A DNA stretch of 49,945 nucleotides from the NCBI GenBank assembly GCA_035625915.1, contig DASPOR010000183.1:1-49945 (forward strand). The letters are read 5' to 3'. The notes under the pieces are model-generated. The model did not search any database and had not been told where the DNA came from. It was given only the letters and a program-made list of their open reading frames with translations. This document shows, piece after piece, positions 1 through 8,731 of the stretch (position 1 is its first letter; each line of letters opens with the position of its first letter). The stretch comes from Alphaproteobacteria bacterium (GTDB taxonomy: Bacteria > Pseudomonadota > Alphaproteobacteria > JACZXZ01). A program made the translations under genes and the position numbers.

Positions 1-1
1 G

Positions 2-484
2 TTAAATCCGTTGGTCAACATCTTGCGCAGGTCCGGCCTGCTCACGGAGGATCTTGACTACCACATTGTCCGCGCCGCGATGGTGATCGTCTTCCTGTTC
101 TTCGGATACCAGAAATGGTGGGCGTACGAGGCGGAACGTCTGATCCCCTACATCAGCAACGGCCCACTGATCTGGTGGCTGTACCCCGTCTTCGGCGTCC
201 GTGGTGCGTGCTGGTTCCTCGGCGTCTCGGAATGGACGTTTGGAACGCTTCTGTTCCTCGGCTTCTGGGACAAGCGGGCCGGCATCCTCGGCGCCCTCGG
301 TTCGACGGGGACGTTCATAGCGACCGTCACCATCATCCCGTTCATGCCCGATGGCTGGGACCAGTCGGCTGGCGGTTTTCCCGCGATGACCGGTAACGTT
401 CCATTCCTCATGAAGGACGTCGTGCTCCTGGCCGTCTCGATTTATTTGCTGAGGCAAGACGTCGTTCGCATCGGGCAGCAATAG
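2..484 (+). CDS. DUF417 (YkgB/RclC-like) inner membrane protein, 5' end cut by window
   Basis: The reading frame is open from the first bases of the window, so the true start may lie upstream. A TTG at 11 is the only nearby alternative and has no clear ribosome binding site. The protein is hydrophobic with about four or five membrane segments, at roughly residues 22-38, 50-70, 72-85, 88-110 and 132-150 counted from the TTG. The phrases FFGYQKWWAYEAERLIPYI and a C-terminal MKDVVLLAVSIYLL match the DUF417 family, which includes E. coli RclC/YkgB of the reactive-chlorine response. No catalytic role is known for the family. The family call is fairly safe; the function is not. Confidence 0.75.
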   Translation, partial: LNPLVNILRRSGLLTEDLDYHIVRAAMVIVFLFFGYQKWWAYEAERLIPYISNGPLIWWLYPVFGVRGACWFLGVSEWTFGTLLFLGFWDKRAGILGALGSTGTFIATVTIIPFMPDGWDQSAGGFPAMTGNVPFLMKDVVLLAVSIYLLRQDVVRIGQQ

Positions 485-700
485 AGAATCGTTGCCCCAA
501 TCGAAAGCTTTCCGCCCGAAAAATGGAATGCGATACTTTCCCTCAATCTCTCCGCGCCGTTTCACGCGACACGCGCGGTTTTCGCCGGAATGAAGGAAAG
601 GAGATTCGGGCGGAATATCAATGATCGCCGGTGCTGCACTTCCGGTCGATGGCGGGTGGACGGCCCACTAGGTATTCCGCGCATTGAAAGGACGTCACTC

Positions 701-1849
701 ATGGAATCGTCGCCAAAATCGCGGCGCCGGCGTGCCAAGGGATCGAGCTCTATCGACGAACGGGAAAATCTGGCCGGACGTCGGCACCGCAGTCTTGCGA
801 GCCCGCGCGACATGTGCTGGCGCAGCGACACGCCGGGACTCAAATGGATCAATCTTGCTCTACAGGGTGGCGGTGCGCATGGCGCCTTCGCCTGGGGTGT
901 GCTCGACCGGCTATTGGAAGACGAACGTATTGCCGTCGATGGCATCAGCGCCACGAGTGCCGGTGCAATGAATGCGACCGTATTCGCCTATGGCCTCGCC
1001 GCGGGCGCGCGGGATGGGGCCAAGACCGCCCTTGAAAAATTCTGGCGGCGCATCGCCCAGGCCGCGGCACTCAGTCCGCTGCAGCCGACCTTTTTGGATC
1101 GCATCGCCGGAAATCGTTCGCTCGAAAACTCACTCGCATTTGCGATTTTCGACCTGCTGTCGCGGTTGCTTTCCCCTTATCAGTTCAATCCGCTGAACTT
1201 TAATCCCTTGCGCCAGGTTCTGGTCGATACGGTCGACTTTGAAGCGCTGCGACATACGCACTGCCCGGTCAAGCTCTTCCTTTCCGCGACCAATGTTCGC
1301 ACCGGCAAGATCAGGGTTTTTGACAATGACGAGATCGGCCCGGACGCCGTTCTCGCGTCGGGTTGCCTGCCGTTCCTGTTCCGAGCGGTCGAAATCGAGG
1401 GCGAGCACTATTGGGATGGCGGCTACATGGGTAATCCCGCGATCTTTCCGCTCATTTATGGATGCGAAAGCCGCGACGTGGTGATCGTGCATATAAACCC
1501 CTTGGAGCGGGAGACGCTTCCCATAACCGCAAGTGAAATCATGAATCGAGTGAACGAAATAAGTTTCAATTCATCACTGATGCGGGAAATGCGGGCGATC
1601 GCATTCGTCACTAAGCTCATTGAGGAGGGAAAGATCGCTAACGGCTCCCTAAAACACATGATGGTCCACGGTATCATGGCGGAAGATGTGATGCGCGAAT
1701 TGAGCGTGGCAAGCAAGCTCAACGCCGATCTTGACCACCTTCTCCGCCTCAAAGAAGTCGGGCGAGAGACGGCGCACACTTGGTTATCCGAACACTTTTC
1801 CAAGCTCGGAAAGCGGTCATCGATCGATATCCGCGCCATGTACCTCTGA
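701..1849 (+). CDS. Patatin-like phospholipase
   Basis: This is a predicted lipid acyl hydrolase of the patatin family with a Ser-Asp dyad. The oxyanion-hole motif LQGGGAHGAF is followed by the nucleophile elbow SATSAGAMNA and, further on, by the Asp motif DGGYMGNP. The elbow begins A-T-S-A-G where the family consensus is G-x-S-x-G. I chose ATG 701 (382 aa) because GAAAGGA lies just upstream. An in-frame ATG at 590 would add 37 low-complexity, Arg-rich residues with no family similarity, and ATG 811 is also possible. No signal peptide is apparent, so the protein is probably cytosolic or peripheral. Its lipid substrate cannot be read from sequence. A second patatin of a different subfamily lies at 9675-10982. 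Confidence 0.85.
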   Translation: MESSPKSRRRRAKGSSSIDERENLAGRRHRSLASPRDMCWRSDTPGLKWINLALQGGGAHGAFAWGVLDRLLEDERIAVDGISATSAGAMNATVFAYGLAAGARDGAKTALEKFWRRIAQAAALSPLQPTFLDRIAGNRSLENSLAFAIFDLLSRLLSPYQFNPLNFNPLRQVLVDTVDFEALRHTHCPVKLFLSATNVRTGKIRVFDNDEIGPDAVLASGCLPFLFRAVEIEGEHYWDGGYMGNPAIFPLIYGCESRDVVIVHINPLERETLPITASEIMNRVNEISFNSSLMREMRAIAFVTKLIEEGKIANGSLKHMMVHGIMAEDVMRELSVASKLNADLDHLLRLKEVGRETAHTWLSEHFSKLGKRSSIDIRAMYL

Positions 1850-2183
1850 TTCGAGGGGGCGGTCACGTTGCGCAGACGTTGCTACGACGTGCCAAGCGCA
1901 AGGTCAAACTGGGCCACAGCGCGCCGGTCGGCCACAGAAGTCGATGACGGCCATATTGTTTCCGGATCGGCGCACCGGCTACCATGAGGCCATATGCGCG
2001 TTGCGCCACGCGCCATTACGGACGAGATGGTTGTAACACGCGGCGTAAGGACCGTTGCATTCCCGCTGGTCACACCGCGCTCCCCGAAATCGCAAGACCG
2101 ATGGATGTCGTCTGGGGGATGTCGGTCATCCGTACCGGGACGCTTCGCACTTTAGGACACGCTTACGGCATAGGAGATCCGTC
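1850..2183. other. Intergenic, no gene seen
   Basis: This 334-nt stretch lies between the patatin and aldo/keto reductase genes. Short open frames are present, but none has a convincing start or a recognisable family. The only signal I can support is GGAG just before the downstream ATG at 2184. Confidence 0.5.
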
Positions 2184-3062
2184 ATGGCCAAGATCGATTC
2201 CAACGGCTCGTTTCGCCTCGGGGACCGCACCGTCAATCGCATGGGCTATGGCGCCATGCAGCTCGCCGGCCCCGGCGTGTTCGGTCCTCCGAAAGATCGT
2301 GCCACAGCAATCGCGGTGCTGCGCGCGGTGGTGGCGAGTGGGGTCAACCACATCGACACCAGCGATTATTATGGCCCGCATATTACGAACCAGCTTATCC
2401 GCGAGGCGCTGCATCCCTATCCTGACGATCTGGTCATTGTCACCAAAATCGGCGCCCGGCGCGGCGAAGATGGATCCTGGCTCCCGGCTTTTTCGCCCGC
2501 AGAGCTGACCCAGGCTGTACATGACAACCTGCGCAATCTACGGCTTGAAGTGTTGGAGGTGGTGAATCTCCGACTCATGTTCGACACGCACGGGCCTGCC
2601 GAAGGACCGATCGAGGCGCCGCTTGCGGCGCTCGTCGAACTCCAGCGGAAGGGCCTTGTGCGACATATCGGTCTGAGCAACGCCACACCGGCACAGATCG
2701 CAAAAGCGCGGCGGATGTGCGAGGTCATCTGTGTACAGAACCAATATAATTTGGCGCATCGGGAAGACGACTCCTTAATCGACGACCTCGCTCGTGCCGG
2801 CATCGCTTACGTACCGTTCTTTCCGCTCGGCGGGTTCAGTCCTTTGCAGTCGTCCGATTTGTCCAACGTCGCTCAACGCCTCGGCGCCACGCCCATGCAG
2901 GTGGCACTCGCATGGCTGCTTCGTCACGCTCGAAATATTCTTTTGATCCCCGGCACCTCATCGCTCGCGCACTTGCGCGAAAACCTGGCGGTCACCGAGC
3001 TGCATTTGCCGGACGATGCGGTCATGACACTTGACCGCATTGCAGCGGGGTCGCGGCCCTAG
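2184..3062 (+). CDS. Aldo/keto reductase family oxidoreductase
   Basis: This is a 292-aa TIM-barrel NAD(P)H-dependent oxidoreductase. The AKR tetrad Asp and Tyr are in HIDTSDYYG and the Lys is in IVTKIG. At the usual His position the strand reads VVNLRLMF, so the canonical His seems to be replaced by Asn-Leu-Arg. Cofactor-end motifs are present as GLSNATPAQI, QNQYNL, and the late IPGTSSLAHLREN that usually contacts the phosphate of NADPH. Start ATG 2184 has TAGGAG about eight bases upstream. The longer frame from 2055 adds 43 unrelated residues. The gene stands alone, so the physiological carbonyl substrate cannot be inferred. Confidence 0.88.
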   Translation: MAKIDSNGSFRLGDRTVNRMGYGAMQLAGPGVFGPPKDRATAIAVLRAVVASGVNHIDTSDYYGPHITNQLIREALHPYPDDLVIVTKIGARRGEDGSWLPAFSPAELTQAVHDNLRNLRLEVLEVVNLRLMFDTHGPAEGPIEAPLAALVELQRKGLVRHIGLSNATPAQIAKARRMCEVICVQNQYNLAHREDDSLIDDLARAGIAYVPFFPLGGFSPLQSSDLSNVAQRLGATPMQVALAWLLRHARNILLIPGTSSLAHLRENLAVTELHLPDDAVMTLDRIAAGSRP

Positions 3063-3418
3063 TGCGGCGAAGTGCATCGGACGCGGATTGTGTTCGCTGA
3101 TTAGCGCGCGCGCAAGCGCAGCCCTGGTTATGAGAGAGGCGTGCTTCGAGGACCGCCATTCAGGGAGCAATAAGCATCCCTGATCTGCAGGAGAACGGGA
3201 ATCTCGCGTGTGCTCGCGATGGGCCATGAACGCCGGAGAACGCTCCTCAGCTTCGACGGCGGTGCGGACTGGGCTTGTGGCCTGAACGACGCAGAATGAG
3301 ACGGTATTAGCGGTGAAGTGGCATCGTTCGCATGCGGTGCCTGTGAAATTTTTGAGACGAACCTTGTCCCTCGTTTTCGTGCGGCCGATATAACGGGCGG
3401 CGAGAAGGGAGGGCACCT
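3063..3418. other. Intergenic with a candidate promoter
   Basis: This 356-nt stretch separates the aldo/keto reductase from the small gene at 3419. I see no coding region with family support. A candidate sigma70-type promoter near its end is listed separately. Confidence 0.45.
3364..3392 (+). promoter_or_regulatory. Candidate sigma70-type promoter
   Basis: TTGTCC (3364-3369) and GATATA (3387-3392) are separated by 17 nt and lie about 27 nt upstream of the GTG start at 3419. Spacing is ideal and the hexamers are moderate matches. It is the only such pair noticed in the stretch. This is a pattern match only. Confidence 0.3.
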
Positions 3419-3673
3419 GTGCGCAGTGAGAGCGAAGAGACGACGCGATCGCGCCGTTTTCTGACATCAGGATACGAACCGTCAGTCGATGAGCTTCTGA
3501 ACGATCCCGTCGTCGGCGCGATCATGCGCTATGACCGGATCACGCAGGAGGATGTGCGCAAAGTTCTCGACGAGGTGAAGCTCAAAGCCGCTTTACGAAG
3601 AGGCTCCACGAAAGCGGCCCCTTATGCATGCCAAGGTCGCCCAACACTCGAGCTTCAAACGGAACCGTGCTGA
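3419..3673 (+). CDS. Small hypothetical protein, 84 aa
   Basis: The gene starts with GTG at 3419, preceded by a strong Shine-Dalgarno AAGGGAGGG at 3405-3413 and a candidate promoter at 3364-3392. The centre of the protein, with VDELLNDPVVGAIMRYD followed by ITQEDVRKVLDEVK, resembles small alphaproteobacterial proteins that carry a D-x-L-L-x-D-P motif and an amphipathic helix. The last 25 residues look unstructured. There is no signal peptide or membrane segment. I do not know its function. The ribosome binding site is the main argument that it is real. Confidence 0.5.
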   Translation: MRSESEETTRSRRFLTSGYEPSVDELLNDPVVGAIMRYDRITQEDVRKVLDEVKLKAALRRGSTKAAPYACQGRPTLELQTEPC

Positions 3674-3717
3674 TCATCCCGATTGAAGCCGGTCGCACTT
3701 TGGGGCTATAGCCGAAC

Positions 3718-3795
3718 CTAGTGTGGTGGATTTGAAGTCCCTGTCATTTTGGTTGCATCCGCGGCTAGGAACTTCAAATCCGAACACCACCCTAG
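3718..3795 (-). repeat. Palindromic repeat, module B (78 bp), inverted orientation
   Basis: The copy begins CTAGTGTGG and ends CACCACCCTAG. Its stem arms are GGATTTGAAGTCCC and GGAACTTCAAATCC. The asymmetric loop holds CATTTTGGTTGCATCCGC, the reverse complement of the loop in the copies at 8432-8509 and 23097-23174, so this copy is inverted relative to them. Its right terminal CTAG (3792-3795) contains the TAG stop codon of the RND adaptor gene. Confidence 0.85.
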
Positions 3796-5096
3796 GGGGC
3801 GCTCTGATTCCGGTCCGCGCGGATTTCGACTTTTTCTCCCTCGGCCAGATCGACCGGGGGACTCAGGATCACCTTATCGCCATCCGCCACTCCCTTGTCG
3901 GCTTCAACCTCGGTGCCGAAGTCGCGGACGACCGTGATTTTCCTGATATGGGCCACGCCGTCTTCGACCACCGCGACTTGCAGTCCGTTGCGGTCGAAGA
4001 TTATCGCGGACGCGGGAATGATCAGTGCAGGTGTCCTCCGGGGAATCTGCAGCGTAACGGAACAGTAAATCCCCGGTGACAGCGCCCCGTCGGGATTTGG
4101 AACGTCGATTTCGGTCAGCAGCGTCCGGGTGTCCGGCTGCAGAGCGCTGGCGATCCGCGTCACTTTGCCGGGGAAGGCACGGTCCGGCATCTCCGGCACA
4201 TGGATGATTGCGCTGACCCCTGGGCTCACGCCGAATGCCGCGTCCTGCGGCACGTAGGACCAGACCCGAATCACGTCGCTTTGCGTCATTGCAAACATCG
4301 GCGTGCTGCTTGCTGTGTCCGCGGTGACCAAGCTGCCGACATCGATGTTCCGCTGCGTGATAACGCCGTCGAAGGGTGCCACGACCTGCTGGTAGGCTTT
4401 CTCCTGGTGCAGCACCATGAGTTGGGACTGCATCGCCGCAATATTGGCGGCGGCCGCCTGGGTGGCGTGCTGCTGGGCTTCGTACGTCAGCCGATCCGTG
4501 TCGCCTTGCTCCCGCGTGACCCAGCCTTGTTCGGTCAGTCGCGCCGATCGCACGGTGGTGACCCGGGCCAGCTCCCGGTTCGATTCGTTCTGTTTTAGCG
4601 TCGCCTCGGCCTGCAGCAAATTCGCCTCGGCCTGAGCGATCTGGTGGTCGAGTTCCGGGGCGGTGATATCGGCGAGGAGCTGTCCCGCCTTTACGTGATC
4701 GCCGATGTCGACATAGCGCTTCTCGATATAACCGCTTGCGCGCGCATAGATGTTTGCGGCCTCGAAGGCCTGGGTCGTGCCGGGCAGAATCTCGAGCACT
4801 GGACCTTCACGGCTTTGCACCTCGCCGACGCGTACGCTCGGCACGAAATTGACACGCTGCTCGGTTGTCGCCACGGTTTGTCGATGCTGCACGTAGTGGC
4901 GCCACACGGCGAAACCGAGCGAGCCAAGAAGTACCGCGAGAATGCCGAGACCGAAGAGCCACCGGCCAAATCCGCCCCGCTGCCGATGCTCCGCCTTTGT
5001 GGATTGCTCGATCTCCTGGCTGGGTGACGGCCGCGGCTTGGATTCCGGCGCTTCGGGTCGACCCTCCCGCTGAAGACCGGTCGTCGTATCGTTCAT
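3792..5096 (-). CDS. RND efflux periplasmic adaptor subunit (membrane fusion protein)
   Basis: This 434-aa HlyD/AcrA-type adaptor would link an inner-membrane RND pump to an outer-membrane channel. The N-terminal ~45 residues are polar and are followed by one membrane anchor (RWLFGLGILAVLLGSLGFAV); there is no lipobox Cys. Next come a lipoyl half-motif region (ARASGYIEKRYVDIGDHVKAG), a long alpha-hairpin with AQAEANLLQAEATLKQNE, the second lipoyl half (VVAPFDGVITQRNIDVGSLV) and beta-barrel/membrane-proximal domains. Its start overlaps the permease stop by four bases (ATGA), so the two are translationally coupled. Its TAG stop falls inside a palindromic repeat. No outer-membrane factor gene is adjacent. 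Confidence 0.93.
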   Translation of the reverse strand: MNDTTTGLQREGRPEAPESKPRPSPSQEIEQSTKAEHRQRGGFGRWLFGLGILAVLLGSLGFAVWRHYVQHRQTVATTEQRVNFVPSVRVGEVQSREGPVLEILPGTTQAFEAANIYARASGYIEKRYVDIGDHVKAGQLLADITAPELDHQIAQAEANLLQAEATLKQNESNRELARVTTVRSARLTEQGWVTREQGDTDRLTYEAQQHATQAAAANIAAMQSQLMVLHQEKAYQQVVAPFDGVITQRNIDVGSLVTADTASSTPMFAMTQSDVIRVWSYVPQDAAFGVSPGVSAIIHVPEMPDRAFPGKVTRIASALQPDTRTLLTEIDVPNPDGALSPGIYCSVTLQIPRRTPALIIPASAIIFDRNGLQVAVVEDGVAHIRKITVVRDFGTEVEADKGVADGDKVILSPPVDLAEGEKVEIRADRNQSAP

Positions 5097-8000
5097 TGGG
5101 GAATCTCCTCGAAGACACCATGGGCGCGTTTGCCGTCATTGCCCTTTCGCAGCACTGAGAACAGGTACGGTACGACGAGCAGGGTAGTCGGCGTCGCGAA
5201 CAAAAGACCGCCGATGACGGCGCGGGCGAGGGCGGCGTTCTGCTCTTCACCAGCACCGCCGATCGCCATTGGTATCATGCCGACGATCATGGCAGCCGCG
5301 GTCATCAGCACCGGTCGAATTCGGGTGTGCCCGGCAGAAATCGCCGCATCGAAAGCCTTCATGCCTTCGAGCTGCTGCTCGCGCGCGAACGTGACGAGCA
5401 AGATGGAGTTGGCCGATGCGACGCCAACGGCCATGATCGCGCCCATCAGCGACGGCACGCTCAAGGTCGTGTCCGTAATGTAGAGCATGGTAACGATGCC
5501 GCAAAATGTCGCCGGCAACGCCAGGATGACGACGAGCGGATCGCCGAAGTTTTGATAGTTCAAAACCATGAGCAGATAGACGAGGACAGCGGCGAATAAC
5601 AGCCCGATCCCCATGTCGCGGAAAGAGTCGTTCATGCTTTGAATTTGACCGGTCACTTGGATCAAATTTCCGGGCGAGAGTTCTCCCTTCAGCTCTCCGA
5701 CGATCTTGTCGATGTCCGTGGCGACGCTGCCGAGATCGCGCCCCTGCACGCTGGCATAGATTTCATACACGGGCTGAATATTGGCCTGGTTCGCGCTGCC
5801 GACCGTCGAGCCGCGCCTCACCGTCGACACATTGCTGAGCAAACCGGGAATAGGATCGCCGGTGGAAGCAGTCGCCGTGGCCACGGGCGTATTTCCCAAA
5901 TCGGCTAGCGAGCTGACCCGGTACTCCGGTGTCTGGACGGCGATGTAATAAGGAATTCCCGAGGCGGGATCGGTCCAGAAGTTGGGCGTTACTTGTTCGG
6001 ACGAGCTCAAGCTGACATTGACATCGGTCGCGACGCTGTTCGCGGTGAGGCCGAACTCCGCGGCTCGCGCACGGTCGATGTCAACGTAGAAGGCTGGGTC
6101 ATAAACCTCCTGTTGGAGGTGCGCGTCGACTATGCCTGGCACGGCGGCGATGCGCCGCCGAAGCTTTTGCGCGACTTTCAGGTTCTTCACGCGGTCGTAA
6201 CCGACGGTCCGAACGTTGATTTGAGCGGTGAGCCCGAAATTGAGGATCTGGGTTACCATGTCCGCTGGCTGAAAATAGAAAACATCCTCGGGGAAAGTCG
6301 CCGGCAATACCTCGCGCAGCGTGCGAACGTAATTCGCCGTAGGGGCGTGGCCGTCCTTGAGAGCCACCATGATGACGCCATCATTGACATCGATCGTAGT
6401 GCCGTCGGCGAATGCCCAGTTGTAAGAGCGCGCCGGCACCCCGAAATTGTCAACGATCAAGTTCCGATCCCGTTCAGGGATGACCTCACGGATCTTGTCC
6501 TCGACGGCTTGGAAGATTTGTTCGGTCCGCTCGATCCGTGTTCCCGGCGGCGCGCGGACATGGAGCAGGATCTGGCCGCCATCGATGACGGGAAAGAAAT
6601 CCCGCCCGACGAACACGAACATCGTGGCCCCGAGGGCGAGTACGATCGCGGCAACAACGGGAACGATGATCCGGCGCTTAAGGAGCACGGTCAGAAGCTC
6701 GACGTAACCCTTGCGCAGCCGCTCGAAACCGGCATCGAAGCGGCGATGGAAACGCGCAAACCAGCTCAGTGCTTTAGCCCCGTCAGCAGCGCCATGCTGT
6801 TCGCCCTTGAGCAGCAGGCCAATCGTGATTGGCGTCAAGGTGCGGGACAGCCCGTAGGAGGCAAGCATGGCGAACACAACGGCGAGACCGAGTGGGGTGA
6901 AGAGGTATTTGGCCGGCCCCTCGAGGAAGATCACGGAGGTAAAGACGCAGCTAATCGCGAGCGTTGAGACCAACGTCGGTACCGCGATGCCGGCCGCACC
7001 GTAAAGTGTTGCCTCGGGTAACGGCTTTCCCTCCTCGGTCAGCAGCCGATGGGTGTTTTCGATTGTGACGGTCGAATCGTCGACCAGAATGCCCACGGCG
7101 AGCGCCAGGCCGCCGAGCGTCATGGTGTTGATCGTTTCGCCGAGGAAATTGAGCACGACGATTGAGGAAAGCATCGCAAGCGGAATCGAGATCATGACGA
7201 CCAGCGTCGACCGCCACGAGCCGAGAAAAACCAGAATCATCAGGGCGGTGAGACCCGCCGCGATAGCGCCCTCCCGAAGAACGCCGTCGACGGATTGGGT
7301 CACAAACACCGACTGATCGAATAGCTCGCTTATTTTCAATCCCGGTGGTGCCGCCGCCCGCGCCACATGCAGCATGGCCTTGACCGCTTCGACCACATCG
7401 AGCGTCGAGGCGTTGCCATTTTTGATGATGCTGAGGAGAACGGAACGTTTCCCGTTCTCCCGGACGACGTTCTGTTGGACCAGGTTGCCATCCCGGACAT
7501 GACCGACGTCCCTGAGAAATACCGTCGCACCGTTGGCGAATTTGACGGGAATATTATTGAGCTCGTCGATGGTCGACGGCATCGCGTTGGTTCGCACGGT
7601 GTACTGCGTGTCGCCGATCTTTGCCGTGCCGGATGGCAGGGTCAGGTTCTGGGCATTTACGGCGTTCACGATGTCCAGTGGGGTCAGCCCCTTGGCCAGG
7701 AGCTTGTTCGTGTCGAGGTCGACCATGATCTGCCGATACTTGCCACCGGCGGGCGTGGGCAGCGTCACGCCGTGAATGGGCGCGAGCAACTGCCGCAGCC
7801 TGTAGATGCCATAGTCGTAAAGCTGCTGCTCATTGAGCGTGTCCGAGCTGAGGCTGAGCTGCAGGACGGGGACGCTCGAGGCGTTGTATTGCACGACAAT
7901 CGGCGGCTCTATCCCGGCCGGCAAAAGAGCGCGGATCGCGTTCGTGGCGGCGACGACTTGAGCGATTGCGAGATCGAGATTCACGTCGGGCTGGAAATAG

Positions 8001-8281
8001 AGCTTCTGGATCGAGATGCCGTATACGGTTTCCGCCTCGATGTCTTTTATGCCGTTGACGTTGGAGCTGATCGCGTATTGACCGTATGTGGTGACGCGTT
8101 GTTCCATCTCGGGCACGCTCAGGCCCGTGTATTGCCAAATAATGCTGACGACGGGGATGTTGATTTGCGGGAAGATATCAATCGCCATCGTCCGCAACGC
8201 CGTGACGCCAAGGAACAGGATCAGCGCCGCGAGGACGAAGAACGTGTAGGGCCAGCGCAAGGCAAAACGGACGATCCCCAT
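5093..8281 (-). CDS. RND efflux permease, HAE1/AcrB-type
   Basis: This 1062-aa inner-membrane proton-driven exporter has the full family length. It has the usual layout of 12 membrane helices with two large periplasmic loops. Helix 1 is followed by FPQINIPVVSI, and the proton-relay helix 4 carries GILVDDSTVTIEN with the expected Asp pair near residue 400. The second half repeats the fold, with FVGRDFFPVIDGGQI and, near the C-terminus, GVASANSILLV. The substrate may be drug, solvent or lipid and cannot be read from sequence. It is the first gene of a two-gene operon with the adaptor. A composite repeat lies about 60 nt upstream of its ATG. Confidence 0.95.
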   Translation of the reverse strand: MGIVRFALRWPYTFFVLAALILFLGVTALRTMAIDIFPQINIPVVSIIWQYTGLSVPEMEQRVTTYGQYAISSNVNGIKDIEAETVYGISIQKLYFQPDVNLDLAIAQVVAATNAIRALLPAGIEPPIVVQYNASSVPVLQLSLSSDTLNEQQLYDYGIYRLRQLLAPIHGVTLPTPAGGKYRQIMVDLDTNKLLAKGLTPLDIVNAVNAQNLTLPSGTAKIGDTQYTVRTNAMPSTIDELNNIPVKFANGATVFLRDVGHVRDGNLVQQNVVRENGKRSVLLSIIKNGNASTLDVVEAVKAMLHVARAAAPPGLKISELFDQSVFVTQSVDGVLREGAIAAGLTALMILVFLGSWRSTLVVMISIPLAMLSSIVVLNFLGETINTMTLGGLALAVGILVDDSTVTIENTHRLLTEEGKPLPEATLYGAAGIAVPTLVSTLAISCVFTSVIFLEGPAKYLFTPLGLAVVFAMLASYGLSRTLTPITIGLLLKGEQHGAADGAKALSWFARFHRRFDAGFERLRKGYVELLTVLLKRRIIVPVVAAIVLALGATMFVFVGRDFFPVIDGGQILLHVRAPPGTRIERTEQIFQAVEDKIREVIPERDRNLIVDNFGVPARSYNWAFADGTTIDVNDGVIMVALKDGHAPTANYVRTLREVLPATFPEDVFYFQPADMVTQILNFGLTAQINVRTVGYDRVKNLKVAQKLRRRIAAVPGIVDAHLQQEVYDPAFYVDIDRARAAEFGLTANSVATDVNVSLSSSEQVTPNFWTDPASGIPYYIAVQTPEYRVSSLADLGNTPVATATASTGDPIPGLLSNVSTVRRGSTVGSANQANIQPVYEIYASVQGRDLGSVATDIDKIVGELKGELSPGNLIQVTGQIQSMNDSFRDMGIGLLFAAVLVYLLMVLNYQNFGDPLVVILALPATFCGIVTMLYITDTTLSVPSLMGAIMAVGVASANSILLVTFAREQQLEGMKAFDAAISAGHTRIRPVLMTAAAMIVGMIPMAIGGAGEEQNAALARAVIGGLLFATPTTLLVVPYLFSVLRKGNDGKRAHGVFEEIPQ

Positions 8282-8342
8282 GTCAACAGTCTCTGCTCAC
8301 AGTCACAGCCTTTTTGGGCTCATTCGGTCGTGGCAGTACCCA

Positions 8343-8509
8343 CGAGTGGGGCGAGTTGGAAATTCGCCGCATTCGGGTGCGCGACGGGGAGCGAATTTCG
8401 GACTCAAAGCCACACTAGGAATACGTTGCATCTAGTGTGGTATTCGGATTTGAAGTTCCAAGACGCGGATGCCACCAAAATGACACGAGCCTTAAAGCCA
8501 CCACACTAG
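8343..8509 (+). repeat. Composite palindromic repeat, A-13-B (167 bp)
   Basis: Module A (8343-8418, 76 bp, left end degenerate as CGAGTGGGG), a 13-nt spacer GAATACGTTGCAT, and module B (8432-8509, 78 bp) have exactly the same lengths as in the copy at 23008-23174. The inner boundary reads CCACACTAG...CTAGTGTGG and can pair across the spacer. The element lies just upstream of the RND permease gene and in opposite orientation to the B copy at the operon's other end. Confidence 0.85.
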
Positions 8510-8731
8510 GGTGGGCCTAAATATCCTCGAAACAAGCGCACGAAAGTCAGAAACAACACTCGGCAACCCAACCTCAGGGGATCCCCACGCGCATCAACGA
8601 CGTGGCCAGTTTATTTATGTTGCATTGCGTAAATCGACAACGGATCGCCCAAACAAAGTTCCGTGATGTCGGAAGTATCGTCGACAAAAGGTTGATTTTA
8701 TTGCGTTCGAGATCGCTTACTGCGCGAGCGC

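Noticed and set aside
3718-8509. RND block as a proven composite transposon
   Set aside because: There is no transposase and the repeats are short and partly decayed. Only the flanking arrangement is reported.
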